A stretch of 64,000 nt of DNA from contig JAFMOC010000096.1 in NCBI GenBank assembly GCA_019802505.1, positions 833,501-897,500 on the forward strand, read 5' to 3'. The translations under genes and the position numbers were made by a program. Shown here piece by piece: positions 26,930 through 39,443 of the stretch. Source of the DNA: Corydoras sp. C115 (taxonomy: Eukaryota; Chordata; Actinopteri; Siluriformes; Callichthyidae). Position 1 is the first letter of the stretch. Every line of letters starts with the position of its first letter. The notes beneath the pieces are model-generated. The model was not told the DNA's origin. It worked only from the letters and a program-made list of their open reading frames with translations, and did not search any database.

Positions 26930-27277
26930 CACGGTGGTTTAGTGGTCAGCACGTTCGCCTCTCAGCACTAGGGATTCCCGGTTCGAATCCCCATCTGGGT
27001 GGAGTTTCCATGTTCTCCCCGTGTCCGCGTGAGTTTCCTCCGGGTTCTCCGGTTTCCTCCACAGTCCAAAAACATGGGTCAAGGTGAATTGAATTCTCAA
27101 AATTGCCCCATATAAAGTGTGTCTGTGTAAGTGAGTGTGTTCCCAGTGATGGATTGGCGCCCTGTCCTGGGTCTATCTGCCCAGCGCCCGAGACGTTCTC
27201 CCCTGGATGGGCATGGGGAACCCCACCGCGACCCTAATAGAGGATAAAGCGGGAGATAATGAATGAATGAATGAATG
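26930..27277 (+). mobile_element. SINE upstream of the stimate promoter region, TSD AACTTCTTACTC
   Basis: Plus copy with slightly shortened head. The 12-bp duplication lies at 26918-26929 and 27278-27289. It ends 50 bp before the ZNF143-like motif. Confidence 0.9.
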
Positions 27278-27327
27278 AACTTCTTACTCTCTAACTGTAA
27301 ATGTTATTTTAACACCTGTGGCACGGC

Positions 27328-27347
27328 ACTACATTTCCCAGGATGCC
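27328..27347 (+). promoter_or_regulatory. ZNF143/THAP11-type motif in the stimate upstream region
   Basis: ACTACATTTCCCAGGATGCC closely resembles the vertebrate ZNF143/THAP11 promoter motif (ACTACAATTCCCAGAATGC class). It lies about 1.25 kb before the stimate ATG, where a CG-rich stretch begins (27400-27850), so it may mark the core promoter. The motif is seen; the function is inferred. Confidence 0.5.
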
Positions 27348-28252
27348 CTGGCAAAGAGGGTTGCTGCGTCACACAAACTCGTCTACTGTAGACTCAACGA
27401 TTCTGATGGACGTGATTGAGTCGACACTTAAGAGAGATTACTTCATTCCGCTTAAACGCGACGACGAAACGACACGACGCTTACTGCGTGCACATCGAAT
27501 CGGCCATTAAAGTTTGATCTGTGATGTAAAATTGTAACAATCTCTCCCCCGCAAGGTCGGAGGGAGTACGTATTTCGGAATCGACTCTCACGTGAACCGA
27601 GTCCAAGCTCCGCTCAGGGGAACTTGACCAGGACGTCGGGCGACGTTGGAAGCCGACCTCGACATTCCGCAGTTGGGATGTTTATAAGCGAACTCCTCGC
27701 ATTTTGGCGAAGAAGTGACTGTTTCTTCTTGCTCTTAGCGCCGGAATAACGCACACGGATCTGTTGGCGTTCCGAGGCGTGAGGATGCTTTCACACAGTT
27801 AGCCGTTACAGCTACAGCGCACGAGTTTCGGATCGTTTCGTTCCGTTTGCTCAACAAAACGCATGAGTCAATTTGTAGCAAGCTGTTAAAAGTTTAATAC
27901 AAAACGCCTGAGCCTGGTTTAGTTTACCGAGTCGACTCCAATGCGCTTTATATTCAGATGACAACTTGCGTTTGCTAAATGCTAATGCCTCTCTCTCGTT
28001 CTCTCGGTGTTCCGTACACGCCTGAGTTGCCATTAAACTGTCTCTTAAAGAACTCGTGGAGACATTTCTGCATGCCAGAGGACAGGACCTGGATCATTAG
28101 AACATGTCACGTGTTCGCGCTATATAAATAAGCGAACGAACGAACCGAACCGAACTTGAATTGTATGTAATCGGTGTTCCGTACAGGGATCCGTACGTCA
28201 CCGAGACCCTGCACATCACAGCAGTAAAACGTTTGCTGTTGTATTTAGTTGT

Positions 28253-28260
28253 TGACGTCA
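28253..28260 (+). promoter_or_regulatory. CRE-like palindrome upstream of stimate
   Basis: TGACGTCA is a perfect CREB/ATF consensus, 320 bp before the stimate ATG. Use is inferred only. Confidence 0.3.
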
Positions 28261-28579
28261 CTGAGAAGGTTCACAAGACTTTTTTTCCCAGGTGTGGACA
28301 CATAAGGTTACTGTGCGTAACACCGTGACCCGAGCAGGATGTGTGCGGATGCTGGCTGATGGGAAGCTGAACGAGTCAGCCCGCCGGAAAATGATGCTGC
28401 CTTCGTCCTACCGTCCTCTGCTGCTGAGTTTAGAAGTGGATAAAAGATGGAAAGTCCATTAGGCAGCAGACTTTAGGTCAGTTCCCCCCAAAAGCCAGGT
28501 GTTTGGTCTATCGGCCGCCAGCTGTGTCCGCTCCTGACCCCTGTCTGTTGGACTTGAGCCGCACGGAAACGTCACCGGC

Positions 28580-31500
28580 ATGGAGAAAACTGGACAGAGC
28601 TCTGCGTTCTTCTCCCACCCTGACGAGGGCAACTCGGCCATACGCTTACTATCCAAACCAGCCAGGATGGTCACAGCAGCCAACTCGACCGCCGACCCCA
28701 GCACTAAAGGCTGCGTCAACGGGGACCTTATGAACTCCTTTGGCATCTTCTTGCAAGGTCTCCTCGGTGTCATGGCCTTCAGCATCCTTATGCGTGAGTT
28801 CAACTTCCCTACCGGCCTTCTGCAGCGGGTGATGTGCATCGACCTGCCCGAAGCTGCCGGGGTGTTTATACGAACATGTAAAACTGTTTTGACTGCATGT
28901 GTAAATGTTTATACAGAAGACTCATCATGCATAAAGACACAGCATTGTTTCCTTTCTTACACGTACTTCAGGTGTGACATGCGGCAGGTTATTATCTCAC
29001 CTTGTCAGTATTTATAATGAGTAGTCTTTACTCACTGAAATCACTCCCTGTTTAGCAATGTGACACTAAAAAAAAGGGGTCAATCAAATGCCTGGTTGTG
29101 CAAAACAAGCAAACGAGGAGGAAATGACCATCAAATGATCGTCAGATAAAACACCCAGAAAGCAGTGGTTCTTCAGACAGAAACGTCTTTTTAATGACAG
29201 AATTCAATGAAAATGTCAGATTGGTTCAAGCCGACAGGCTGCAGTCAGTCAGATAATCACCCTGTTCACCTGCGATGAGCAGAAAACATCCCAGAATTAA
29301 TATATGGACGAGCTGCCCAGTATTAAAAAAGTGCTTGGCTAGTTCTTAGTTGTTGCAGTCGGCCAGCTACAATTAAAATTCTTATTCTAATTGCATCGTA
29401 TTTGCAATCCAGAGGGGTTTGAGTTTGTAAGTTCTGTTGCCGTCTGTGGAGTTAATCAGCCGGCAGAACAAATAAAAGATTATTTGTAGAAGTGTGTGTG
29501 TGTGTGTGTGTGCGTGTGTAACTCCCACCTGCTTTTGGAACAAGAAAAACAAGCTCGCCACAATTATAGGACATTCATCATTTAACAAGCCTTTATTTAT
29601 TCATTTTATAAGCTGCTTAAACCCTTCAGCAAAGGCAACGAGCTGGGCGGTTTGCCGCTGAAAAGACATAATTTAGGGTTGGAATTTTATTAATCTAGAT
29701 TAGATTAGATTCTGAGATGCTTTTCTGTTTTGTAGAGAACTCTGTAGATCGTGTTTGTAAATCCAGGTGATCTGCAGTGAGGGAAATAGATCATCATCAC
29801 ATCTGGTACCAACATAGTGGCACATTACTCAGCTGAACTCCTTATCATGAGAAACAAGACGCCTCTGAATACATGACTGAATACATTTGTGTGGCTTTGT
29901 GGATCGGTCTCCGTTATTTTATAGAGATGCACAAAGTGTGTTCTTGTCTTCTTGTACTTTTTTGAAATTGGGTTTCATTTAAATTGTTTTATTATTCGCA
30001 GTGAAACGTTTTCGAGAACCTAAGCATGAAAGAAGACCCTGGAAAATCTGGTAAGTTCTTTGTTCGATTCATAATTCAATTCAGGTTTTTTCCAAAATGC
30101 ATGGCTAGGTGCTTAATGGGACTCGAATTAACACCTCAGTTAGATTACTGAAGTTCTGTCCCTATACTTTTGTTCTTATAGTGTAATTTTGCTGGACATG
30201 TACAGTCACAGATGATCTAATTCTGTTAGTGATCATTTAGGACGAAGGAGGATTCGTATTTATGAGAGACTGGACTAACTCGTTCCCCTCACGTTCATCT
30301 CCAGGTTTCTGGACACCTCTAAACAGGCAATCGGGATGCTCTTCATTCACTTTGCCAATGTCTACCTGTCTGACCTCACAGCAGACGACCCTTGTTCACT
30401 GTAGGACACTCACAATTATTGTCTTGTTGTCCTAAAGCGGACATTGTTTGTAAGAAATTCACTGAAAATGTTTTTTATATAACATGCTGTTATCTGTTCT
30501 GTGACTTGTGTCAGGTACCTCATTAACTTTCTGTTGGATGCTACGCTGGGTATGTTGGTTATTTATGGTGGGGTAAAAGCCATTAGTGCTTTGGTGGAGT
30601 GGAGACAGTGGGAGTCCTTACGTTTCGGGGAGTATGGTAAGTTCTCTTCCTTTCTTACCTGGAATCAATGATGGTAATATATATATATATATAATTCACT
30701 AAATACACTAACACACAAAATACCCCTTTTTGCCCCCGTCCTCTATAGGTGAGCCGATACAGTGCGGTGCTTGGGTTGGACAGTGTGCACTGTATATCTT
30801 AATAATGATGTTTGAGAAAGTTTTCATCACCCTGGTGCTTCTCATCCCACAGTGGAAGAAGGTCAGTAAGACGTTTACAGCACAACCGTATGTTGCTCGT
30901 TTTAAGAAATAGACATTCAGCATATAGGTGTAATAGTCAGGTGTCCAAATACTTTTGTCAATATGTCCTGTGAGGTTACATGTATTGATTTGTTATTGCT
31001 GTTTTATTGCTAATTCTTTCACTCCTGTCTGTCTTTACACAGCTCGCTACGCTGAATCCCATCACAAACCCACAGCTGGAGCTGGCGCTCGTCATGCTCA
31101 TCGTCCCGTTCTTTGTCAATGTAAGGACCGCTAAACTTTTCACAAACTGTTTCCTAATTTAGTGGATTTGCTATAAGAATAAAGAAATGGAAGCTTATGC
31201 CTTGTTGCTGCTGCTGTGGCTTCTCTTCTTTGGGTTGTTGGGGTGACAGGCTTTGATGTTCTGGGTGGTTGACAATTTCTTGATGAAGAAGGGCAGGACA
31301 AAGGCCAAGCTGGAGGAGAGAGAGGTCGGAGACGAAACTAGAGGCAGCAGCAAGGTGCGCTACAGACGAGCGCTCTCTCACGACGAATCTGAATCGGAGG
31401 TTTGTATTTTTATTACACGCAAACACCTGGATATGGAATGGAACTTAAAGCTTAATAAACAAATCTGACTTGTTGATGTTCTGTTCGGTCTGTAGATATA

Positions 31501-32829
31501 AGCAAAGGTTTATGCAAATTGCCATAAACATATAAAAACTGCTAAAACAATAAAATATAAAGTACTATTAAAAGAAATTCTGATTTTGTATATATATATG
31601 ATGTTGATTTTGTAGTGTCTGTGTGAAAGACCTGCATTGTTTTAGTCACTTTTCCCAAAAACATCCAGCTAACTAACTTTTTTTTTCACTTCTTGCTCTT
31701 TTAAATATATATTTTTTGCTCCCTGTCAGACTTCATTGTTTGGTTTAGAGAGCCACATAAAGAATTAGATAAATCTATTTTATACCAGGTTTTTAATTTA
31801 ATATTTTAAAACATTGTCCTCATGAACTTCTCACCTGCTATACAAATGGTCACATTTTATTTTTAGAACTCCTGATGGTTGTATGTCTTTTTTACTGCAG
31901 TCATTTGTTCTTATTATATAAAGTCTGAGTAATTGATGCCTTGGTTCTTGGATACTGACTGTGTTCTGGATTCTCAGTTGAGCCACAATCACAGTTATGT
32001 CATATTTAAATTCAGAAGGCATGATTTCACAGCTTGTTATGTTTGTGTTGTGCCCAAAGTATTACTCACTGCCTCAGACTTGAAGGCTGACGACGTTCCT
32101 GGCTGATTCACTGCAATAAAAACAAAAATCATAGATATAAATAATCCTCCTGCTATAATGTACAGTGAGGCCTTGTGTCTTCATCTTGTATTGGTATATT
32201 TAAGAAGCAGCATCACAGAGAACACTTTTAGTTCCACAATGAACGTTATACTACTTCACATTCATTGCACTTTTTGTTCCCTATTTTATTGATTGTTTAA
32301 GCAGAAACCTAACTATGCTTGGAAGTGAAGTGCACTTAATGCTGTTTCAGCCACATGGGGATTAAGTGTTGTAAACAGGCTATTTTAGTGTCTCTGTCTA
32401 ACTCTAATGTATGTTTATGAACCCTGTGCAGACCATTTTTAACTTCTGGTGTTCAATGCAGAATGGTTGTGCTGCATGAGTACAGGGTTTCTATTATAAC
32501 ACTGCTTTCTGGAAGAAAAAAAAAAGTCTAATTCTGATTCAACCAAAATATGACTGTCATCTGATGAACAGGAGATAATTAGAGTTTGACCAGCTTCAGT
32601 TTGATTAAATAAATCTTATTACAAATGAGATTGTTGATTGTAACTGTATGAGCTCTCAGCTTTACAAAAAAAAAAAAAAAAGTAACCATTTCTCTCACTT
32701 TTATGCGCTCAGATACTTTTCTCAGCTGATGATGAAATGGAGGAGTCAGACGGTGACGAGGATGTACGCCGACTCGCTGGTCTCAAACCCGTTAAAAAAA
32801 AGAAGCATCGACTTGGCATTCCGGTCTGA
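28580..32829 (+). CDS. stimate: STIMATE (TMEM110): ER membrane regulator of store-operated calcium entry
   Basis: Multi-pass ER membrane protein that promotes STIM1 activation at ER-plasma membrane junctions (family knowledge). Coding exons: 28580-28793, 30002-30050, 30305-30400, 30515-30636, 30749-30861, 31043-31120, 31250-31399, 32713-32829; 939 nt, 312 aa, against 294 in human as I recall. Hydrophobic segments begin at about residue 53 (FGIFLQGLLGVMAFSILM) and continue through exons 3-7. The cytosolic tail is acidic (DDEMEESDGDEDV) and then polybasic (KPVKKKKHRLGIPV). Conserved blocks include REPKHERRPWKIW, FGEYGEPIQCGAWVGQCALY and NALMFWVVDNFLM. The chosen ATG has G at -3 and G at +4. An in-frame ATG at 28667 (A at -3, G at +4) would give 283 aa and is a serious alternative. 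All splice phases close. Confidence 0.95.
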
Positions 32830-33640
32830 TACAAGCTCAGACGTTAGAAAGCATTCCAGTCACAAACCCGTCTAAGAGAACAAGAAGGTTTCCAAATATA
32901 AACAGCTGTGGGACAGAAACAAGGAACGAAAACCTTCAGCATCATGTTCTATAAGAGGAACATCAGCAGCCGGTGGACTCCACTGTGATGGATCTGTCGG
33001 GAAGTCACTACTGGTTGTTTGGTCTGTAAAGCTGGGTGTTAAGATGGAATGGATGCCAGTTCACTCAGTGCATCGTTAACCTTTATATCAGCTTCTCTCA
33101 GATTGTACGGCTGTTACACTCAAGCAGCCCGGACCTTGATCGAAGAAAAAGCACAAAGGAAACAAAGGTCCCTTCAGCACTCATGCGCATTTTTACCTTT
33201 TGTACTTCTCTTTTTATGAGCAGTGAGGACCGTTCCAGAGGTTCCATTTGAGTTATTGTATTATGAGTTGAGATGGTTTGATTAAAACTGCAGGTTTGGA
33301 CGGAAGAAGACAAGTGCATCGTTTATCACCATTTTCTGTTCGTTCTCCATTAATGTTATGTACCTCACAGGTTACAAAAAAAAACCCTGAAACAGCGTTA
33401 GGTTCAGGCAAAGTTATGTGCTTCTCGTTTTATTAGCACGTCCGTGTTTTTCATTGAGCTGAGGAAGGAGCTCTGCATCGGTTATTTGCAAACTTGAAAC
33501 ATGGTCCAAAACCTTATTAGGCCACAGAGAGTTATGATGCATATAAAGCAGTTGTGTTTATGCAGATGAACTTCCATCATAATGTGCGGCTTAGTTTTGG
33601 AAGCTTGTGACTGAAGAATAAAATTAAACTCCTGTTTGTT
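32830..33640 (+). other. stimate 3' untranslated region (minimal)
   Basis: Sequence following the stimate stop with no coding potential. The first convincing AATAAA is at 33617-33622. Longer isoforms are possible (another AATAAA near 34163). Confidence 0.4.
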
Positions 33641-36600
33641 TTGAGTCAAATAAGCAAAGATGGCCATGGTTTAATTAATGCGGCTAGTAAGGGGCCAGAA
33701 ATGGTAAAAACATTAACTTTACTACCCGCTTAGTGCCGTCACTTCACAGTAATCAGGTCCTGGGTTCATTTCTTAGTCAGAATGGACAAAGGCGTTTTAT
33801 TTGTCGTCAGCATGTCCTTCCTGTGCCTGCAAGGGTTTCCTCCCACAGTACAAAAACATGCTGGTACTTAAATTGGTGGGAACTCTCTTTTGTTATTTTT
33901 GGGGATTGAGCTTCTGTGCTGTCCATGCTTTAAACTCTCAAAAATAACTTGATTTTTTTTTGTAAACGACAGCAATATTCTGCTGTCTTTACCTGTTGGA
34001 CATGCAATTCCACGTCTTCCCCAGCAGATGGCACTAATTAATGCCGATGCGAATTAAGGTCCTGTTTAAGTGATTGAATGTTTTAAGATCCATGTGCAAC
34101 CCCCCCCCCCCAAAAAAAAAGGCTTCACGTGCAATGTTCATTAAAATAACATCAATACAAACAATAAAAACAGTTTATTTGATATTTATTTATTTATAGA
34201 CTATATTATAGATGACACTCTCTACACTCCTTCATGCATTAGCAGCACTCTGTTCATTCTTGAGAGCAGTGTTGATGATTTATGGCATTTATAGATACAA
34301 TGATCTTAGTGCTTTGTTGAAAAGAATAACAATTTTGCAAAGGAATTGTCCCAGCTATATTTCGTACCTGCAAACGGCTGAGAACCTTCCAGATCAATGT
34401 CCTTTACCAAGCTGTGTCTTTCCTATTTTTTTGTGTGTTTTTGCAAAAATGGTGTAAGTTAAGGGGAAATAATAGAACATGGTGATAAATGATGCTGTTG
34501 GACTTTTTTGACGCTTTATAAATGCACCATCTTTGCACAGACGTCATTTCTGTTATATATGTAAAAGGGATTTGGACTTTTTTTTTTTTTGGTTTGTTTG
34601 TTGTTAATATAGTTTTGTTTGTATTGAGCTCTGTTATAACACCTTTGTATAACATTTCTAATGACAGGTTTTCAGATGCCACACTAGCGGAAAAGCAGTC
34701 CCACCCCCTACTGTTTACATGAGCTGTGATGGGTTAGTGATGCTGTGATTGATGGATTGATAGATTGTTGCCGCCTCGCTTATGATATCTGGATAAAATT
34801 TTTGGGTTCTGTAACTGGGGCAGTTAGGACCTACTTGTTGTGGGCATAAAATTAGGGCCCCCCCACAGCACCTCTGTGCTGTTTGTTGTCATGTTGTTTT
34901 GCATACAGTGCGTAAAACATGGCTTTGTTACTCATTTGGACCTGGAGATAAACTTCAAAGAAAGAATTATTTAGACGCTGTCCTGACACACTTACACCCT
35001 TTCATCCTTATTTATTATTATAATGGACCAACACTGCCCAGCTGTTAGCTGCTTCTCACTGACACGCTCACGATGTGATGCTTCATGGTGTGGTGTGTAA
35101 AGTTGTGCACTAAGAACCACATTTTCAGAACCCTTACGTTTAGGAGACATTGTGTTTACAGAACCCATAGGTCCTTAATACACCAATATTTATTAGCACA
35201 GTGTGAATACCAAATGCTGATTTTCTCATTGTCAGTATGATTACACTTTATTCAAGAGGGTGTTTTCTTAACAGCTTATTGACCAGTATTTTAAAATCCG
35301 TCTTCCTCAAACACTGCAGTTCAGTATGTTGATAGCTGTTCCGTTGTTTGACTGATCTGCTCATTCCCAATAATTCAGATTTAAATCTGTTTAATTTCGT
35401 GTTGACTGACTTAAACGTGTGCTACCAAGTCCAGTTCATCCTGACATGAATTTTTACCCCAAATGGATTTCCACTTATTCGTCTTCTTGTGATGACGGCG
35501 GAGTCTTTACACAAAAAAAAAGAGAGTGGTTTAAATAGGTGCTAAACTCAGGAACGGGTTGGCTGGCTTCATATGGCAAGGCCGTGTAGCTGCATACTTA
35601 AAGCAAGAGAACGTGTTTTATGGATTTGACCAAAGATATGTGCATACTCTTTATATTTGTTTCAGGATTTGGTTAATCATGTGTTTGTAAAGACTGAGGG
35701 TGTCCCCCCGCGTTTCATTCTGCACTCATAGGCTTCATGAAAGATCCTGGCCCTTAGTCTCACAGTTCAATTCAAGATTAATTGGAATGCTGATTGCAAG
35801 CAGCCCACTTATTGTTCTAATATGTGCTCTTATGTGTGAATAACTAATCGAAAGTCTTATGGATGCTTTTCGTGGTGATCTCGGTGTCCACATACTTTTG
35901 GTCATACATTGTGGATCTTGTTTCTTACCTTGAACAAATGGTGCTTTATGTTGGAACTGTGAATACACTTATTTTTCAGGCTCTGCAGTGTTGGTCTCTC
36001 ACAGCCGTGTGTTGATGTTTGTCTGTTTTGTGTAACGGTTCATTTTTCACGAGGCGTTTTTTTTCATTTTATTTCTTATGTGTTACCTTTTGTTAATTTC
36101 ATGGTGGAAATTTGGGCTTTTTCTTGCTTCTTTGCACATGATTTGATCCCCAAGGCCGCTGGGGTGTTGTTTGTCAGTGTTTGTTTTGAATCATGTGTGC
36201 AGGTCCTTTCTCATTTGCGTCGATGCTGTCGGTTGTTTTCACTTAACCAGTATTTTTGTTGTTGTTGTTGTTGTTTCCTGGACGATTTGCCTTCTCGATA
36301 TAAATACTCATAACTGTATGAAGGTTTGCAAAAATTCAGCATCCTCTACAGATGGTAGCTTTTCATCCTCAAGGACATTCAGATTGAGATCTCTAATGAG
36401 ACTTATGGACCAGTTGGGTGCATTCCAATTCAGTGGAACATTTAGGGACACTGGTTCCTCGTGCCTAGCCTGCTGATTCCCAAATCGTATAACTGTGATG
36501 AATTATGGTAATGGTATGGAGTTTGGAAAGTGATGATGTCATGGTGAATATGCTATGGATGACAAAATCGCATTGAAGTTGGATTTGGCTTCTGATAAAT

Positions 36601-36880
36601 AAATAAATGGGATTCCACACAGGTTTGTTCGTTTATTTAATCTATATTTTCTTTTAATGGTAACATATATTTCAAGACTAACATGAAAGCCAGTTTTAGT
36701 TTGTCATGCATCTCTTTGTATTTGTAACACATTTTTTTTTTTTTATATAAAAGCAACTGGAAATGTTCCATCCTCCATGTCATGCCAGGCCACAACTGAC
36801 CTTAAAATAATGCACAAAATGCATTAATATACAAAATCGAGCATATTACGTTTTTTCTTTCAGAAAAGTTACTAAAGAGT
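33641..36880. other. Intergenic spacer between stimate and the tRNA array
   Basis: No gene recognised. It holds a decayed SINE-like fragment (about 33805-33870, with 'tcctcccacagta-caaaaacatg' similarity), a CTCF-like motif at 34021, short homopolymers and scattered AATAAA signals. Open frames here are short and have no family features. Confidence 0.5.
34021..34034 (+). promoter_or_regulatory. CTCF-like motif
   Basis: CCAGCAGATGGCAC fits the CTCF core CCASYAGRKGGCRS at every position. Occupancy unknown. Confidence 0.4.
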
Positions 36881-37092
36881 TTGTACGTCAGTTGACATGT
36901 GCAGGCTAAATGAAGAATGATGGAAGAAGCAGCTGTGCAGAGTGACGTCATACCAGAGACCAGGACGAGACCCAAACTGGTAGTAAAACCTTTATATACA
37001 CATATATTTGAAAAACACCATAGGAACTGATTTTCTTAACCTGGGATTATTTGTCCACCTTTTTTTTAAAAGCAAGGTTCTAAAAAGTTTAG

Positions 37093-37164
37093 TTCCCTGA
37101 CCGGGAATCGAACCCGGGCCGCGGCGGTGAGAGCGCCGAATCCTAACCACTAGACCACCAGGGA
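37093..37164 (-). tRNA. tRNA-Glu(CTC), array copy 1
   Basis: The 72-base reverse complement matches the vertebrate tRNA-Glu(CTC) body: TCCCTGG 5' acceptor arm, A box TGGTCTAGTGG, anticodon loop with CTC, B box GGTTCGATTCC, and a CAGGGA 3' acceptor strand. A TTTTT pol III terminator follows at 37082-37086 (as AAAAA on the + strand). Decodes GAG. Confidence 0.93.
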
Positions 37165-37284
37165 TCTTATGCCAAATACATGGTACCTCAGTTGACATGT
37201 GCAGGCTGAATGAGGAACGAAGCTGTGCAGCGTGACATCAAACCAAACCAACGAATCAAACCCAAACTGGTACTGAAACATTTA

Positions 37285-37637
37285 TTCATTCATTCATTCA
37301 TTATCTTCCGCTTTATCCTCTATTAGGCTCACAGTGGGGTTCCCCATGCCCATCCAGGGGAGAACGTTTCGGGCGCTGGGCAGATAGACCCAGGACAGGG
37401 CGCCAATCCATCGCTGGGCACACACTCACTCACACAGACACACTCTATATGGGGCAATTTGGAGAACTCAATTAACTTGATCCATGTTTTTGGACTGTGG
37501 GAGGAAACCGGAAAACCCGGAGGAAGCCCACGCGGACACGGGGAGAACATGGAAACTCCGCCCAGATGGGGATTTGAACAGGGAATCCCTAGTGCTGAGA
37601 GGCGAACGTGCTAACCACTAAGCCACCATGCCACCCT
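37285..37637 (-). mobile_element. SINE inserted in the tRNA-Glu array, TSD TGAAACATTTA
   Basis: Full minus copy inside one ~300-bp array unit; duplication at 37274-37284 and 37638-37648. The target is the conserved 'ctgaaacattta' of the unit, so it postdates at least one round of array duplication; other units lack it. Confidence 0.9.
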
Positions 37638-37754
37638 TGAAACATTTATATACACTTATTTTTTACTTTTGTTTATTAGAGAAACTTTAGTCCATTAGAA
37701 GGAACTTATTTTCTTAACATGGCAATTATTTTAAAAATTATAAAAAAAATCTAG

Positions 37755-37826
37755 TTCCCTGACCGGGAATCGAACCCGGGCCGCGGCGGTGAGAGCGCCG
37801 AATCCTAACCACTAGACCACCAGGGA
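37755..37826 (-). tRNA. tRNA-Glu(CTC), array copy 2
   Basis: Intact and identical in body to copy 1 over 72 bases. A run of T (A on + strand, 37742-37749) just downstream can terminate pol III. Confidence 0.93.
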
Positions 37827-38055
37827 TTTTATGCCAAACGCATGGGGAGGTCAGTACCTCAGTTGGCATGTGCGGGCTAAATGAGGAACGATGAAACAAG
37901 AAAGCTACGCAGAGTGACATCAAACCCAAACTGGTACTGAAACATTTATATACACTTATTTTTTACTTTTGTTTATTAGAGAAACTTTAGTCCATTAGAA
38001 GGAACTTATTTTCTTAACATGGCAATTATTAAAAAAAAATTATAAAATAAAAAAT

Positions 38056-38120
38056 CGGGGGAATCGAACCCGAGCCGTGGCGGTGAGAGCGCAGAATCCT
38101 AACCACTAGACCACCAGGGT
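38056..38120 (-). pseudogene. Decayed tRNA-Glu copy 3
   Basis: Retains most of the body but lacks the 3' acceptor strand (no TTCCCTGAC counterpart). It has several substitutions (cgagccgtgg, gcagaatcc) and a changed first base pair. Not expected to fold into a full acceptor stem. Confidence 0.85.
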
Positions 38121-38150
38121 AAGGTCTCCACTTTCTCTTTGTACCTCAGT

Positions 38151-38248
38151 TGCCCAGCGCCCGAGACGTTCTCCCCTGGATGGGCATGGGGAACCCCACC
38201 GCGACCCTAATAGAGGATAAAGCGGGAGATAATGAATGAATGAATGAT
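38151..38248 (+). mobile_element. 3' SINE fragment in the tRNA array
   Basis: Only the last ~98 bp ('tgcccagcgcccgagacg' to the ATGA tail). Confidence 0.8.
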
Positions 38249-38289
38249 TTAAACAGCTTGCCCAGCGATGGATTGTCGCCCTGTCCTGG

Positions 38290-38307
38290 TCACCAGACCA
38301 CCAGGGA
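38290..38307 (-). pseudogene. Residual 5' end of a tRNA-Glu copy
   Basis: Only the acceptor/D-arm start survives (accagaccaccaggga on the + strand), joined to a SINE tail fragment on its low-coordinate side. The typical array flank 'ttatgccaaacgcatgg' continues on the other side. Confidence 0.7.
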
Positions 38308-38400
38308 TTTTATGCCAAACGCATGGTGAGGTCTGTACCTCAGTTGGCATGTGCAGGCTAAATGAGGAACGATGAAACCAGAAGCTGTGCAGCGTGACAT

Positions 38401-38544
38401 TACATTTACATTACATTTAGTCATTTAGCAGACGCTTTTATCCAAAGCGACTTACAAATGAGAACACCACAAGTCAGAAGCCATGGAGAAAACCAACTAT
38501 ACTGTAAGTTCATCAACCTGATTGTTATTCGAAGCTGCGCCCCC

Positions 38545-38590
<46 letters not shown>
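38401..38590 (+). repeat. Dispersed teleost repeat with GACGCTTTTATCC core
   Basis: Carries 'catttagcagacgctttta' and 'tccaaagcgacttacaaatg', a sequence frequent in fish genomes, followed by (C)n and (T)n runs. The same element occurs reversed at 1-275. Confidence 0.7.
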
Positions 38591-38755
38591 GTTTGGTGAC
38601 ATCAAACCAAACCAACGAATCAAACCCAAACTGGTACTGAAACATTTATATACACTTATTTTTTTACTTTTGTTTATTAGAGAAACTTTAGTCCGTTAGA
38701 AGGAACTTATTTTCTTAACATGGCAATTATTTTAAAAATTATAAAAAAAATCTAG

Positions 38756-38827
38756 TTCCCTGACCGGGAATCGAACCCGGGCCGCGGCGGTGAGAGCGCC
38801 GAATCCTAACCACTAGACCACCAGGGA
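38756..38827 (-). tRNA. tRNA-Glu(CTC), array copy 4
   Basis: Intact 72-base body identical to copies 1 and 2, with A and B boxes, CTC anticodon and a downstream T run (A run at 38743-38750 on the + strand). Confidence 0.93.
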
Positions 38828-39077
38828 TATTATGCCAAATGCATGGTGAGGTCTGTACCTCAGTTGGCATGTGCAGGCTAAATGAGGAACGATGAAACCA
38901 GAAGCTGTGCGGCGTGACATCAAACCAAACCAACGAATCAAACCCAAACTGGTACTGAAAAACATTTATATACACTTATTTTTTTACTTTTGTTTATTAG
39001 AGAAACTTTAGTCCATTAGGAGGAACTTGTTTTCTTAACATGGCAATTATTTTAAAAAATAAAAATAAAAAATCTAG

Positions 39078-39140
39078 TTCCCTGACCGGGAATCGAACCC
39101 GGGTGAGAGCGCCGAATCCTAACCACTAGACCACCAGGGA
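39078..39140 (-). pseudogene. tRNA-Glu copy 5 with 9-base internal deletion
   Basis: Acceptor arms and B box are intact, but nine bases are missing between the anticodon region and the T arm (+ strand 'cccgggtgagagc' in place of 'cccgggccgcggcggtgagagc'). This removes part of the anticodon stem and variable loop, so a normal cloverleaf is lost. Confidence 0.85.
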
Positions 39141-39371
39141 TTTCATGCCAAATGCATGGTGAGGTCTGTACCTCAGTTGGCATGTGCGGGCTAAATGAGG
39201 AACGATGAAACAAGAAAGCTACGCAGAGTGACATCAAACCCAAACTGGTACTGAAACATTTATATACACTTATTTTTTTACTTTTGTTTATTAGAGAAAC
39301 TTTAGTCCATTGGAAGGAACTTGTTTTCTTAACATGGCAATTATTTAAAAAAATAATAATAAAAAATCCAG

Positions 39372-39443
39372 TTCCCTGACCGGGAATCGAACCCGGGCCG
39401 CGGCGGTGAGAGCGCCGAATCCTAACCACTAGACCACCAGGGA
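39372..39443 (-). tRNA. tRNA-Glu(CTC), array copy 6
   Basis: Intact 72-base body identical to copies 1, 2 and 4, with a downstream T run (AAAAAA at 39361-39366 on the + strand). Confidence 0.93.

Noticed and set aside
36992..39429. Frames with IPGGLVVRIRRSHRRGPGSIPGQGT repeated across 37-39.4 kb
   Set aside because: These are antisense/sense readings of the tRNA-Glu bodies, which have intact pol III boxes and terminators.
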